A stretch of DNA of 64,000 nt from NCBI RefSeq assembly GCF_029894335.1, contig NZ_JARXZC010000025.1, positions 44,144 to 108,143 on the forward strand. The letters are read 5' to 3'. The notes beneath the pieces were generated by a model. That model saw only the letters and a program-made list of their open reading frames with translations. It made no database searches and had not been told where the DNA came from. Below are positions 1 through 8,203 of this stretch, piece by piece; the stretch's first letter is position 1; the number at the start of each line of letters is the position of its first letter. This DNA comes from Kitasatospora sp. MAP5-34 (GTDB lineage: Bacteria > Actinomycetota > Actinomycetes > Streptomycetales > Streptomycetaceae). Position numbers and translations under genes: made by a program.

Positions 1-598
1 GGCCGGAGTCACGGACGGCGTCCAGCACCGAGATCGCGGTGCACATCGCGTACGCGATCTCCTGGACGGGGGTGGCCCCGGCCTCCTGCAGGTGGTAGCT
101 GCAGATGTTGATCGGGTTCCACTTGGGGATGTTGGCGACGGTGTACGCGATCATGTCGGTGATAAGGCGCACCGAGGGGCCGGGCGGGAAGACGTGCGTC
201 CCGCGCGAGAGGTACTCCTTGACGATGTCGTTCTGGGTGGTGCCGGTGAGCTTGGTGATGTCGGCACCCTGCTCCTCGGCGACCACCTGGTACATCGCCA
301 GCAGCCACATCGCGGTGGCGTTGATCGTCATCGAGGTGTTGGTCTGCTCGAGCGGGATGCCGTCGAACAGTGCCCGCATGTCACCCACATGGCCCACCGG
401 GACGCCGACCCGGCCGACCTCGCCACGGGCGAGGATGTGGTCCGAGTCGTACCCCGTCTGAGTCGGCAGGTCGAAGGCCACCGACAGGCCGGTCTGCCCC
501 TTGGCGAGGTTCTTCCGGTAGAGCGCGTTGGAGTCGGCCGCGGTGGAGTGGCCCGCGTAGGTACGCATCAGCCAGGGCCGGTCTTTTTGACGCGTCAT
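1..598 (-). CDS. meaA: Ethylmalonyl-CoA mutase (MeaA), N-terminal part only
   Basis: Coenzyme B12-dependent acyl-CoA mutase of the ethylmalonyl-CoA pathway, converting ethylmalonyl-CoA to methylsuccinyl-CoA. About 199 residues are present and the rest lies beyond the left edge. The protein opens MTRQKDRPWLMRTYAGHSTA and continues with the family motif GLSVAFDLPTQTGYDSDH, the start of the mutase TIM barrel. The ATG shares one base with the TGA of ccr (TGATG), so the two are probably translationally coupled. MeaA and ccr are neighbours in many streptomycetes. A generic methylmalonyl-CoA mutase large subunit is less likely because of the ccr linkage and N-terminus. Confidence 0.93.
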   Translation of the reverse strand, partial: MTRQKDRPWLMRTYAGHSTAADSNALYRKNLAKGQTGLSVAFDLPTQTGYDSDHILARGEVGRVGVPVGHVGDMRALFDGIPLEQTNTSMTINATAMWLLAMYQVVAEEQGADITKLTGTTQNDIVKEYLSRGTHVFPPGPSVRLITDMIAYTVANIPKWNPINICSYHLQEAGATPVQEIAYAMCTAISVLDAVRDSG

Positions 599-1935
599 CA
601 GATGTCCCTGAAGCGGTTGATGGCCGGGAGGTGCTTCTCGCGCAGCTCGGTGTCGCGCACGCCCAGGCCTTCACCCGGAGCCAGGCAGAGCACGCCGACC
701 TTGCCCTGGTGCTTGTTGTGGTGCACGTCCAGCGCGGCCTGGCCGGTCTGGTCGAGGGTGTAGACCTTGGAGACGGTCGGGTGGATCTTGCCCTTGGCCA
801 CCAGGCGGTTGGCCTCCCAGGCCTCGCGGTAGTTGGCGAAGTGCGAGCCGACGATCTTCTTCAGCGACATCCAGAGGTACCGGTTGTCGTACTGGTGCAT
901 GAAGCCGGAGGTGGACGCGCAGGTGACGATGGTGCCGCCCTTGCGGGTGACGTAGACCGAGGCGCCGAAGGTCTCGCGGCCCGGGTGCTCGAAGACGATG
1001 TCCACGTCCTCGCCGCCCGTCAGCTCGCGGATCCGGCCGCCCAGGCGCTTCCATTCGCGCGGGTCCTGGTTGTTCTCGTCCTTCCAGAACTTGTAGCCCT
1101 CGGCGCTGCGGTCGATGATCGCCTCGGCGCCCATCGCCCGGCAGATGTCGGCCTTCTGCTCGCTGGAGACCACGCAGATCGGGGTGGCGCCGCCGGCCAG
1201 CGCGTACTGGGTGGCGTACGAGCCGAGCCCGCCGCTCGCGCCCCAGATCAGCACGTTGTCGCCCTGCTTCATCCCCGCGCCGTTGCGGCTGACCAGCTGC
1301 CGGTAGGCGGTGGAGTTGACCAGGCCGGGGGAGGCGGCCTCCTCCCACGTGAGGTGGGCGGGCTTGGGCATCAGCTGGTTGGTCTTGACCAGCGCCAGCT
1401 GGGCCAGGCCGCCGAAGTTGGTCTCGAAGCCCCAGATCCGCTGCTCAGGGTCCATCATCGTGTCGTTGTGGCCGTCGGAGCTCTCCAACTCGACGGAGAG
1501 GCAGTGCGCGACCACCTCGTCGCCCGGCTTCCAGGCGTTGACGCCGGCGCCCGTCCGCAGAACCACGCCCGCCAGGTCCGAACCGACCACGTGGTACGGC
1601 AGGTCGTGGCGCTTGGTGAGCGGCGACAGGCGGCCGTACCGCTCCAGGAAGCCGAAGGTGGAGACCGGCTCGAAGATCGAGCTCCACACGGTGTTGTAGT
1701 TCACGGCGCTGGCCATCACGGCGACCAGGGCCTCGCCCGGGCCGAGCTCCGGCAGGGCGACGTCCTCGAGGTGGAGGGACTGGCGTGGGTCCTTGTCGCG
1801 GCTGGCGAGGCCGGCGAACATCTGCTCCTCGTCCTTGTGGAGCGTGACCGCCCGGTAGGACTCCGGCAGCTTCAGCGCGGCGAAGTCCGCCGAGGTGCTG
1901 TCGGAGCTGAGGATTGCGTCGAGGATTTCCTTCAT
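598..1935 (-). CDS. ccr: Crotonyl-CoA carboxylase/reductase
   Basis: Medium-chain dehydrogenase/reductase enzyme that reductively carboxylates crotonyl-CoA to ethylmalonyl-CoA with NADPH and CO2, supplying the ethylmalonyl-CoA pathway and polyketide extender units. The 445-residue length is typical. The nucleotide-binding motif WGASGGLGSYATQYA is at about 231-245. Counting from MKEILDAIL, the four residues known to hold CO2 in the Kitasatospora setae enzyme are present with identical numbering: Asn81, Phe170, Glu171 and His365. Start chosen at the ATG at 1935, which gives the family N-terminus; longer readings add unrelated residues. Transcribed with meaA; an operator-like palindrome lies about 200 nt upstream. 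Confidence 0.97.
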   Translation of the reverse strand: MKEILDAILSSDSTSADFAALKLPESYRAVTLHKDEEQMFAGLASRDKDPRQSLHLEDVALPELGPGEALVAVMASAVNYNTVWSSIFEPVSTFGFLERYGRLSPLTKRHDLPYHVVGSDLAGVVLRTGAGVNAWKPGDEVVAHCLSVELESSDGHNDTMMDPEQRIWGFETNFGGLAQLALVKTNQLMPKPAHLTWEEAASPGLVNSTAYRQLVSRNGAGMKQGDNVLIWGASGGLGSYATQYALAGGATPICVVSSEQKADICRAMGAEAIIDRSAEGYKFWKDENNQDPREWKRLGGRIRELTGGEDVDIVFEHPGRETFGASVYVTRKGGTIVTCASTSGFMHQYDNRYLWMSLKKIVGSHFANYREAWEANRLVAKGKIHPTVSKVYTLDQTGQAALDVHHNKHQGKVGVLCLAPGEGLGVRDTELREKHLPAINRFRDI

Positions 1936-2135
1936 GGCTGCCTCCGAAGGCGTACCTGTGTGAGGGGGGCACAGGGCGTCTGGGGGAGCCGGGCGCGGAC
2001 ACCGGCTTCGCTGTCGGTCTGAGTGAGTGAGTCGATCTGGGTGGATCTGGGCCTGCGCGACGAGTGGTGGTGTCGCACCCGACACGGCGCGCCGAGGTGG
2101 GGAGCCGCGGCGCCGCGACTGGTGAGTAACAAGGT

Positions 2136-2154
2136 AGTGGCACCCTGTGCCACT
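2136..2154. promoter_or_regulatory. Operator-like palindrome upstream of ccr
   Basis: Perfect 8-3-8 inverted repeat AGTGGCAC-CCT-GTGCCACT. It lies about 200 nt upstream of the ccr start and is followed at 2161-2173 by a second inverted repeat, GACAC-TGG-GTGTC. On the ccr strand a possible -10 (TACCTT) overlaps its edge. The neighbouring TetR protein is the obvious candidate ligand (inference). A near-copy with the same spacing occurs inside the tetR gene at 2449-2467. Confidence 0.55.
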
Positions 2155-2226
2155 CGTAAAGACACTGGGTGTCATCAATTCGGGTGAATGCGACTGCCGT
2201 TCGAGCCTCCGCTCGGGCGGCATGCG

Positions 2227-2260
2227 GAAGGCCCGCCCCGCAGTTGCGGGGCGGGCCTTC
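2227..2260 (-). terminator. Rho-independent-type hairpin after tetR
   Basis: Perfect 16-bp arms (GAAGGCCCGCCCCGCA and its complement) around a 2-nt centre, 33 nt beyond the stop of the minus-strand tetR gene. No long T run, as is usual in streptomycetes. Confidence 0.75.
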
Positions 2261-2292
2261 GATACCGCTCTGACCTGCGGATATGTGGGATG

Positions 2293-3201
2293 TCAGGTGG
2301 CCTGTGCGCCGGCCAGCGCGGCCCGGATGCTGTCCACCACGAGGTCCAGCGGGGCGTCCGTGCGGGCCACTGTGATGAGTACCTCACCCCCCGGGCTGGC
2401 ACTGAGTGCGCTGATGGCACTCGCCTCCATCGGCGTCGCGGTGTCACCAGTGGCACCCGGTGCCACAGTCGTGCCACGCCGCCGGGCACCCGTCGGAGCC
2501 GTCGCCCAGAAGGTGTTCCGGATGACCTCGAAGGAGTGGTCGAGCTGCGCCTCCACGTCCCCGAAGCCGCCGGCCCGAAGCCAGCGCCGCAGTACGTGGT
2601 TGTGGGCCGCGACCACCGCCGCCGCCGAGACCTCGGCCAGCATCGAGTCGTCGTCCCCGCCGCGCTGCCAGCCCGGCGGGATCTCCTCGGCCGCGTCGAA
2701 CCGGCCCAGCAGGTACCGGGTGAACAGCCGCTCGTACCGGGAGACCACCGCGATCTCGCGCTCGCGCAGCGCGGGCACCTGGCGGATCAGCTGGTACCGC
2801 GCCACCGAGACCCCGGGCGTGGAGGCGTACATCCGGAGCACCTCCTTGATGCCCCGGCAGACCACGTCGAGCGGGTGCTCCTCGTAGTCGGAGCTGGCCA
2901 GCAGGTCGGCGACCCGGATCAGGGTGTCGTCGTGGTCCGGGAAGATCGCCTCCTCCTTGGACCGGAAGTACCGGAAGAAGGTCCGCCGGGCCACCCCGGC
3001 GGCGGCGGCGATCTGGTCGACCGTCGTCTCCTCGTACCCCTGGGTGGCGAACAGCTCCATCGCGGCCGTGGCCAGGTCCTGGCGCATCTGCTGCCGCTGG
3101 GCGGCCGCCCGGCGGTTGCCGGCGCCCGCCTCGGTGGCGGGCCGTACGGAGTCCTGCTGCTCCAGGAGAGACGTTTCGGTGGATGACTGAGCCCGGTCCA
3201 T
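2293..3201 (-). CDS. TetR-family transcriptional regulator
   Basis: DNA-binding repressor of 302 residues. The TetR helix-turn-helix spans about residues 57-82 (TTVDQIAAAAGVARRTFFRY), preceded by helix 1 (MRQDLATAAMELFATQGYEE). The C-terminal ligand domain is unassigned, and the last 60 or so residues form a low-complexity extension longer than in most TetR proteins. Start chosen at ATG 3201 (MDRAQSSTE). It lies between ccr and a 3-hydroxyacyl-CoA dehydrogenase gene on the same strand, so it plausibly responds to an acyl-CoA and controls this pathway (inference). An operator-like palindrome recurs upstream of ccr and within its own 3' region. Confidence 0.88.
   Translation of the reverse strand: MDRAQSSTETSLLEQQDSVRPATEAGAGNRRAAAQRQQMRQDLATAAMELFATQGYEETTVDQIAAAAGVARRTFFRYFRSKEEAIFPDHDDTLIRVADLLASSDYEEHPLDVVCRGIKEVLRMYASTPGVSVARYQLIRQVPALREREIAVVSRYERLFTRYLLGRFDAAEEIPPGWQRGGDDDSMLAEVSAAAVVAAHNHVLRRWLRAGGFGDVEAQLDHSFEVIRNTFWATAPTGARRRGTTVAPGATGDTATPMEASAISALSASPGGEVLITVARTDAPLDLVVDSIRAALAGAQAT
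2449..2467. promoter_or_regulatory. Intragenic copy of the ccr-upstream palindrome
   Basis: AGTGGCAC-CCG-GTGCCACA within the tetR coding region near its 3' end. It matches the upstream element at 2136 in both half sites and the 3-nt spacer, with one end mismatch. It may be an auxiliary operator or chance within coding sequence. Confidence 0.35.
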
Positions 3202-3407
3202 GCCCGGAACGCTACACGCCCCTGGTCCCGAGGCCGCCGCCTTTGCTCTGCGCACCGGCGCCACCGCTCCCGTCGGGACGGGCCGCGCCGCCACCGGCCG
3301 GGGCCACCGGGACGAGGCCGCCCCCGGGCTCCAGGCCGGTCGCAGCGGGAGACCGTTCCGGTCCACCGGGTCGTGCCCCGCCGATGGGCCGCCCGTCGGC
3401 AGGCCGT

Positions 3408-5183
3408 TCACCGGCGTGCGTGGTCGCGGAAGCCACGCCCCGTCTTACGACCCAGGCAACCCGCCGCGACCAGGTGCTCCAGCAGCGGCGCGGCGGCGAG
3501 GCCGGGCTCGCGGAACTCCTGGTGCAGCACGCGCTCGATGGTCAGCGAGACGTCCAGCCCGACCACGTCGAGCAGTTCGAACGGGCCCATCGGGTAGCCG
3601 CAGCCGAGCTTCATCGCGGTGTCGATGTCGTCCACCGTCGCGTAGTGCTCCTGCAGCATCCGCACCGCGTCGTTCAGGTACGGGAAGAGCAGCGCGTTCA
3701 CGATGAACCCGGCCCGGTCACCGCACTCCACCGCGTGCTTGCGGACCTTCCCGCACAGCTCCAGCACGGTGGACGTGACATCCGCGCCGGTCAGCACGGT
3801 GGAGACCACCTCGACCAGCTTCATCGCGGGCGCCGGGTTGAAGAAGTGCATGCCGATCACGTCCTGCGGCCGCGAGGTCGCGGTCGCGCAGCTGATCACC
3901 GGCAGCGAGGAGGTGGTGGTCGCCAGCACCGCGCCCGGCTTGCAGATCTTGTCCAGGGTCGCGAACAGCTCACGCTTCACCGCGAGATCCTCGGCCACCG
4001 CCTCGACCACGAGGTCGGCCTCGGCCAGATCGCCGTACCGGCCGGTCGGGGTGACCAGCGCCAGCGCCTCGTCCCGCTGCGCCTCGGTGAGGCGGCCCTT
4101 GGCGACGGAACGTTCCAGCGACTTGGTCAGCTGCGCCTTGGCCTTGTCCGCCTTCTCCTGGCTGCGGGCGGTCAGCAGCACCTGGTAGCCGGCCTTGGCG
4201 AAGACCTCGGCGATCCCGGTCGCCATCGTCCCGGAGCCGCAGACACCGACGCTGCGGATCTCCCGGCCCGCCACCCGCGCGGCCGTCTGCTCGGCGGTCC
4301 CGGCGACCACCTTGGACGAACCGGGTGCCTCGTAGGTGTAGAAGCCACGGCCGGACTTGCGGCCCAGCAGCCCGGCGGCGACCAGCTGGCCGAGGATCGG
4401 CGCGGGCGCGTGCAGCCGGTCCTTGGACTGCTCGTACATCGCCTCCAGGACGGTGCGCGCGGTGTCCACGCCGATCAGGTCGAGCAGGGCCAGCGGACCC
4501 ATCGGCAGGCCGCAGCCGAGCCGCATCGCGGCGTCGATGTCCTCGCGCGTCGCGTACTTCGACTCGTACATCGCGGCGGCCTGGTTGAGGTACGCGAAGA
4601 GCAGGCCGTTCACCACGAACCCGGCCCGGTCGCCCGCCGCGACCGGCTCCTTGCCCAGCTCGCGGGCGAAGGCGGCGGCCTCCTCGGCGACCTGAGGGGT
4701 CGTCAGGACGGTGCGGACCACCTCGACCAGCTTCATCGAGTGCACCGGGTTGAAGAAGTGCAGGCCGAGCACCCGCTCGGGGCGGGCGGTGGCGGCGGCG
4801 ATCCGGGTCACCGAGAGCGCGGTCGTACCGGTGGCGAGCACGGTCTCCGGCGGGCAGATCCGGTCCAGCTCGGCGAAGATCTCGCGCTTGAGCTCCAGCT
4901 GCTCGGGGACCTCCTCGATCACCAGATCGGCCGTGGCGGCCGCGTCGAGCCGGTCGCCGACCGAGATCAGCTCGAGCAGCCCGGTGCGCTGCTCGGCGGT
5001 GAGCCGCTCGCGCTGCACGGCGTGCGCGGTGGCCTCCTCGATCCGGGCCAGCGCCCGGGCGGCGGAGCCGGAGTCGGCCTCGATGCCGATCACCCGGCGG
5101 CCGCTGCGCGCGATGGCGACGGCGATGCCGGCGCCCATGGTGCCGAGGCCGACCACGGCGACGGTGGGGAAGGGACGCTCCAT
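3408..5183 (-). CDS. Two-module 3-hydroxyacyl-CoA dehydrogenase (3-hydroxybutyryl-CoA dehydrogenase type)
   Basis: NAD(P)-dependent oxidation/reduction of 3-hydroxyacyl-CoA, most likely acetoacetyl-CoA/3-hydroxybutyryl-CoA feeding crotonyl-CoA to Ccr. The 591 residues hold two complete copies of the roughly 285-residue Rossmann plus C-terminal fold. Module 1 begins VAVVGLGTMGAGIA and module 2 begins VGVCGSGTMATGIA at about residue 310. Both keep HFFNP and GFxVN. At the catalytic serine position module 2 has TTTSSLPV but module 1 has TGTTALSV, i.e. Thr for Ser. Start ATG 5183 gives the usual N-terminus. Same strand as tetR and ccr, 206 nt from tetR, so probably a separate transcript of the same pathway. 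Confidence 0.93.
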   Translation of the reverse strand: MERPFPTVAVVGLGTMGAGIAVAIARSGRRVIGIEADSGSAARALARIEEATAHAVQRERLTAEQRTGLLELISVGDRLDAAATADLVIEEVPEQLELKREIFAELDRICPPETVLATGTTALSVTRIAAATARPERVLGLHFFNPVHSMKLVEVVRTVLTTPQVAEEAAAFARELGKEPVAAGDRAGFVVNGLLFAYLNQAAAMYESKYATREDIDAAMRLGCGLPMGPLALLDLIGVDTARTVLEAMYEQSKDRLHAPAPILGQLVAAGLLGRKSGRGFYTYEAPGSSKVVAGTAEQTAARVAGREIRSVGVCGSGTMATGIAEVFAKAGYQVLLTARSQEKADKAKAQLTKSLERSVAKGRLTEAQRDEALALVTPTGRYGDLAEADLVVEAVAEDLAVKRELFATLDKICKPGAVLATTTSSLPVISCATATSRPQDVIGMHFFNPAPAMKLVEVVSTVLTGADVTSTVLELCGKVRKHAVECGDRAGFIVNALLFPYLNDAVRMLQEHYATVDDIDTAMKLGCGYPMGPFELLDVVGLDVSLTIERVLHQEFREPGLAAAPLLEHLVAAGCLGRKTGRGFRDHARR

Positions 5184-5454
5184 AGGTCCTGACTCCTTGT
5201 CATGGGACCCGTGCCGACGTCCGCGTGCCCAGCCGCCCGGCCTGCTCGTCCGGTGGGATCGAGCGGCGTTGCGGGGTGCGTGAGAACGCGGGGGTACGTG
5301 CGACGGCACGGGAACGGGAGGGAATGACGGGTGCGGCACTTGCGAGCAGGCCGGTCCGCTCCGGCTCTGCTGCGGGTGTGCCGTGGTGCTCAGGCGCGCT
5401 GAGTGCGGTGTCGCTGAGTGAAGGTGTGGAGAACGCTGCGATCGCGTCCGTGAA

Positions 5455-5470
5455 ACGTGCGATGGCACGT
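5455..5470. promoter_or_regulatory. Palindrome upstream of the dehydrogenase gene
   Basis: Perfect inverted repeat ACGTGC-GATG-GCACGT about 270 nt upstream of the start at 5183 and 55 nt downstream of a possible minus-strand -10. It may be a regulator site; ligand unknown. Confidence 0.35.
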
Positions 5471-5569
5471 CGGACGGCGGCCCCGCTGGTGCGGCTCCCG
5501 AAGCCCAGCGGTGGTGCGTGCGGTCACTGTAGCGAAGTTACCGCCAGGTAGGGAAGGGTGCGGGCATGA

Positions 5570-5615
5570 CGAAGCCCCCACTTCCCGGGAGTTTTCCGAG
5601 GAGGCGGGGGCTTCG
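5570..5615 (-). terminator. Terminator hairpin of the MFS gene
   Basis: 10-bp arms CGAAGCCCCC / GGGGGCTTCG flank a 26-nt internal part. It starts 38 nt beyond the stop of the minus-strand MFS gene. Confidence 0.65.
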
Positions 5616-5653
5616 CTGTTACGGGTGGGGCAGGTGGGTCAGTTGCCGGTGGG

Positions 5654-7156
5654 TCAGTGCGCCATGACCGGGATGGCGTCCAGGACCTCGCCGTCCTCGC
5701 CGACGACCGGCTGGGTGCCCTGGTGGCCGGCGTTGATCAGCAGGCCGGCGATGAGCGCGGCCAGCACCAGGATGCCGAAGGACCAGGTGATCGCGGTCGA
5801 GAAGCTGTGCACCATGGTCTGGGCGTGGGCCAGCGGCGACGCGGTCGGGCCGACGTGGTGTGCCTTGGCGTACGCGGTGGCGGCGCTGTTGGCGATGGTG
5901 GCCAGCAGAGCGGTGCCGATCGCGCCGCCGACCTGCTGCGAGGTGTTGACCATCGCGGAGGCGACACCGGCGTCGCGCGGCTCGACGCCGAGCGTGGCCA
6001 GGCTCATGGCGGGCATGAACGCGGTACCCATGCCGAGGCCCATCAGGATCAGGCCGGGCAGGATCAGGGCGGGGTACGAGCTGTCCACCTTGATCTGGGT
6101 GAGGATCAGCAGGCCGACCGAGGCGGTCAGGAAGCCGGGGGCCATCAGGTAGCGCGGCGGGACCCTGGTCATCAGCCGGGCGCCGATCTGGGTCGAGCCG
6201 GTGATCATGCCCGCGACCATGGGCAGGAAGGCGACACCGGTGAGCACCGGGCTGTAGTTCAGCACCTTCTGCATGTAGTACGTCAGGAAGAGGAAGAGCC
6301 CGAACATCCCGATCACGGCCAGGCCGAGCGACAGGTAGGCGCCGCCACGGTTGCGGTTGAGGATCACCCGGAGCGGCAGCAGCGGGGCCTTGACCTTGCT
6401 CTCGACCAGCACGAACGAGGCCAGCAGGACGACGGCGGCGGCGAACAGGCCGAGGGTGATGCCGGAGGTCCAGCCGTCCGTCTCGGCGCGGGTGAAGCCG
6501 TAGACCAGCGAGACCAGGCCGGAGGTGACCAGCAGGACGCCGGGGATGTCGAGGCGGTTGCTGTTACGGGCGCCGCCGGGCTCGCGGATGATCAGCACCG
6601 CACCGGCGATGGCGACCGCCGCGAACGGGATGTTGACGAAGAAGGTCCAGCGCCAGTTCATGTACTCGGTGAGCAGGCCGCCCAGGATCAGACCGATCGC
6701 GCCACCGCCACCGGCGATCGCGCCGTAGATGCCGAACGCCTTGGCCCGCTCGTGGGCCTCGGTGAACATCACCGCGAGCAGCGAGAGCGCCGCCGGGGCG
6801 AGCAGTGCGCCGAACAGGCCCTGCAGGGCCCGGGAGCCGAGCAGCATCGCGGTGTTCGCGGCGGCACCGCCGAGGGCGGAGGCGAGCGCGAAGCCGGTCA
6901 GGCCGACGATGAAGGTCCGTCGGCGTCCCCACAGGTCGGCGATCCGTCCGCCGAAGAGCAGCAGGCCACCGAAGGCGAGGGCGTAAGCGGTGATCACCCA
7001 CTGCCGGTTGGCGTCGGAGATGCCGAGGTCCGCCTGGGCGGAGGGGAGCGCGATGTTCACGACAGTCGCGTCGAGGACGACCATCAGCTGCGCGAGGCCG
7101 ATGAATATCAGCGCTTTCCAGCGCCGGGGGTCCGGCTGCGGGACGGTCTGGGACAT
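5654..7156 (-). CDS. MFS transporter, DHA2 (EmrB/QacA-like) drug:proton antiporter family
   Basis: Inner-membrane efflux protein of about 500 residues, the size of 14-helix DHA2 pumps. Motif A GGRIADLWGRRR is between helices 2 and 3; the first helix is followed by LDATVVNIALPSAQADLG, typical of EmrB-like pumps. Start placed at ATG 7156 (MSQTVPQ); a GTG four codons upstream is also possible. It lies 110 nt downstream of a TetR gene on the same strand, so the regulator very likely controls this pump and the substrate may be its inducer. Substrate unknown. Confidence 0.9.
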   Translation of the reverse strand: MSQTVPQPDPRRWKALIFIGLAQLMVVLDATVVNIALPSAQADLGISDANRQWVITAYALAFGGLLLFGGRIADLWGRRRTFIVGLTGFALASALGGAAANTAMLLGSRALQGLFGALLAPAALSLLAVMFTEAHERAKAFGIYGAIAGGGGAIGLILGGLLTEYMNWRWTFFVNIPFAAVAIAGAVLIIREPGGARNSNRLDIPGVLLVTSGLVSLVYGFTRAETDGWTSGITLGLFAAAVVLLASFVLVESKVKAPLLPLRVILNRNRGGAYLSLGLAVIGMFGLFLFLTYYMQKVLNYSPVLTGVAFLPMVAGMITGSTQIGARLMTRVPPRYLMAPGFLTASVGLLILTQIKVDSSYPALILPGLILMGLGMGTAFMPAMSLATLGVEPRDAGVASAMVNTSQQVGGAIGTALLATIANSAATAYAKAHHVGPTASPLAHAQTMVHSFSTAITWSFGILVLAALIAGLLINAGHQGTQPVVGEDGEVLDAIPVMAH

Positions 7157-7266
7157 GGAGGTACCCACTTATGTGTGCGGTGCGAGCGTGCGGAAGCGGA
7201 GGTGCGGAGTCCGAGCTGCGGACTCTTGGGCGCGGAAGTCTTGGGTGCTGGGGGCAGGCGAGCGGC

Positions 7267-7911
7267 TCAGGAGCGCCGCTGGAAGTCCTCCATGGTCGCT
7301 GCCCGGCCGGGCAGCGGCGATCGGGCCGGAGCCTGCAGGCCGTCCAGGAGGAGCTGCAGGTGCCGGTGGGCGAACTGGTCGAGATCCAGGCACGCGGTGC
7401 CGGGAAGCGGGCGGGTCAGCTGGCTCAGCGCGATCACGAAGTCACCGGCGCCGACGTCGGTACGGATCCGCCCGTTCTGCTGGCCCCGCGTGATGAGTTC
7501 GGTGACACCCCGCACCAGGTCGGCCCGGGCCTGCTCCAGCTCGGGGTCCGCGAGGTCGACGTGGTCCGAGACCATCGGGCAGAGGGCGCCGATCCGCTCG
7601 TCGGCCGCCGCGTGGGCGAACCGGCAGAGGGCGTCGAAGCTGTCGGCCTCCTCGGCCATGGCTTCGGTGGCGTGGCCCAGCACGCGGGCCATCACCGAGA
7701 GGGTCACCTGGTGGATCAAGTCCCGGCGGTCCGCGAAATTACGGTACATGGTGGCATTGCCGACCCCCGCGCGTCGCGCGATTTCGTCGAACGGCACGTC
7801 CGCGCCGTGTTCGACGAACGCCTCGCGCGCTGCGGTGAGGATCCGAGCCCGGTTGCGGGAGGCGTCGGCCCGCAGACGCGGTGCTGCCGGTCCGGCGGCG
7901 ACTGTGGTCAT
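7267..7911 (-). CDS. TetR-family regulator, probable local repressor of the MFS pump
   Basis: 214 residues with an N-terminal TetR helix-turn-helix at about 40-62 (VPFDEIARRAGVGNATMYRNF). The C-terminal part (RIGALCPMVSDHVDL and following) resembles the ligand domain of TetR proteins paired with export pumps. Start at ATG 7911. It is followed on the same strand by the DHA2 transporter, suggesting a two-gene transcription unit repressed by its own product. The upstream region holds three 14-bp tandem repeats that could serve as binding sites. Confidence 0.9.
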   Translation of the reverse strand: MTTVAAGPAAPRLRADASRNRARILTAAREAFVEHGADVPFDEIARRAGVGNATMYRNFADRRDLIHQVTLSVMARVLGHATEAMAEEADSFDALCRFAHAAADERIGALCPMVSDHVDLADPELEQARADLVRGVTELITRGQQNGRIRTDVGAGDFVIALSQLTRPLPGTACLDLDQFAHRHLQLLLDGLQAPARSPLPGRAATMEDFQRRS

Positions 7912-7963
7912 GATCGGGCTCCCCTCGGGCTTGGGCTCGGGCTTCGGTTCGGGTGGCGGCTTC

Positions 7964-8005
7964 GGACGCGTACTTCGGGACACGTACTTCGGGACGCGTA
8001 CTTCG
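7964..8005. repeat. Three tandem copies of a 14-bp unit upstream of tetR
   Basis: Units at 7964-7977, 7978-7991 and 7992-8005 read GGACGCGTACTTCG, GGACACGTACTTCG, GGACGCGTACTTCG. They lie 53-94 nt upstream of the tetR start at 7911. Iterated sites could bind the TetR protein; equally they may be simple slippage. Confidence 0.55.
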
Positions 8006-8101
8006 GCTGCGGTCCTCTGCCGGTGTTCCGGGGAGATTTTCCCCGGTTCTTCGAACATACGGGTAAACGGGGGAGAAGTCCCCGGATATTTCGCGACGAA
8101 G

Positions 8102-8117
8102 TGTGACCTGCGTCACA
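8102..8117. promoter_or_regulatory. Crp-type binding site TGTGA-N6-TCACA
   Basis: Exact match to the Crp/Fnr-family consensus: TGTGA CCTGCG TCACA. It lies 87 nt upstream of the glutamine-synthetase-like start (8204) and 191 nt upstream of the divergent tetR start. Streptomyces Crp recognises this type of palindrome. Site function is inferred. Confidence 0.55.
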
Positions 8118-8203
8118 AGATGGTTTGAGCTGCCGTCCCCGGATGAGTGAATCGTCCGCACGGCTGCTGCCGGTCGGGCCGTCGGGCCGGGCAGCATGGG
8201 CGG

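Larger units (their letters stand above)
1936..2292. other. Spacer between ccr and tetR
   Basis: Holds the ccr leader and presumed promoter, two palindromes (2136-2154 and 2161-2173) and the tetR terminator hairpin. No coding region is supported here. Confidence 0.7.
5184..5653. other. Spacer upstream of the hydroxyacyl-CoA dehydrogenase
   Basis: 470 nt with no supported gene. It holds the dehydrogenase leader, a 6-4-6 palindrome ACGTGC-GATG-GCACGT at 5455-5470, a possible minus-strand -10 (TACAGT, 5531 to 5526) and the terminator of the MFS gene. Confidence 0.6.

Noticed and set aside
92..2022. Long plus-strand frames opposite meaA and ccr
   Set aside because: They are antisense shadows; the minus-strand frames give clear family matches throughout.
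5657..8128. Plus-strand frame of over 800 codons opposite the MFS and tetR genes
   Set aside because: Low-complexity Arg/Gly/Asp/Gln composition and no domain; complementary to two clear genes.
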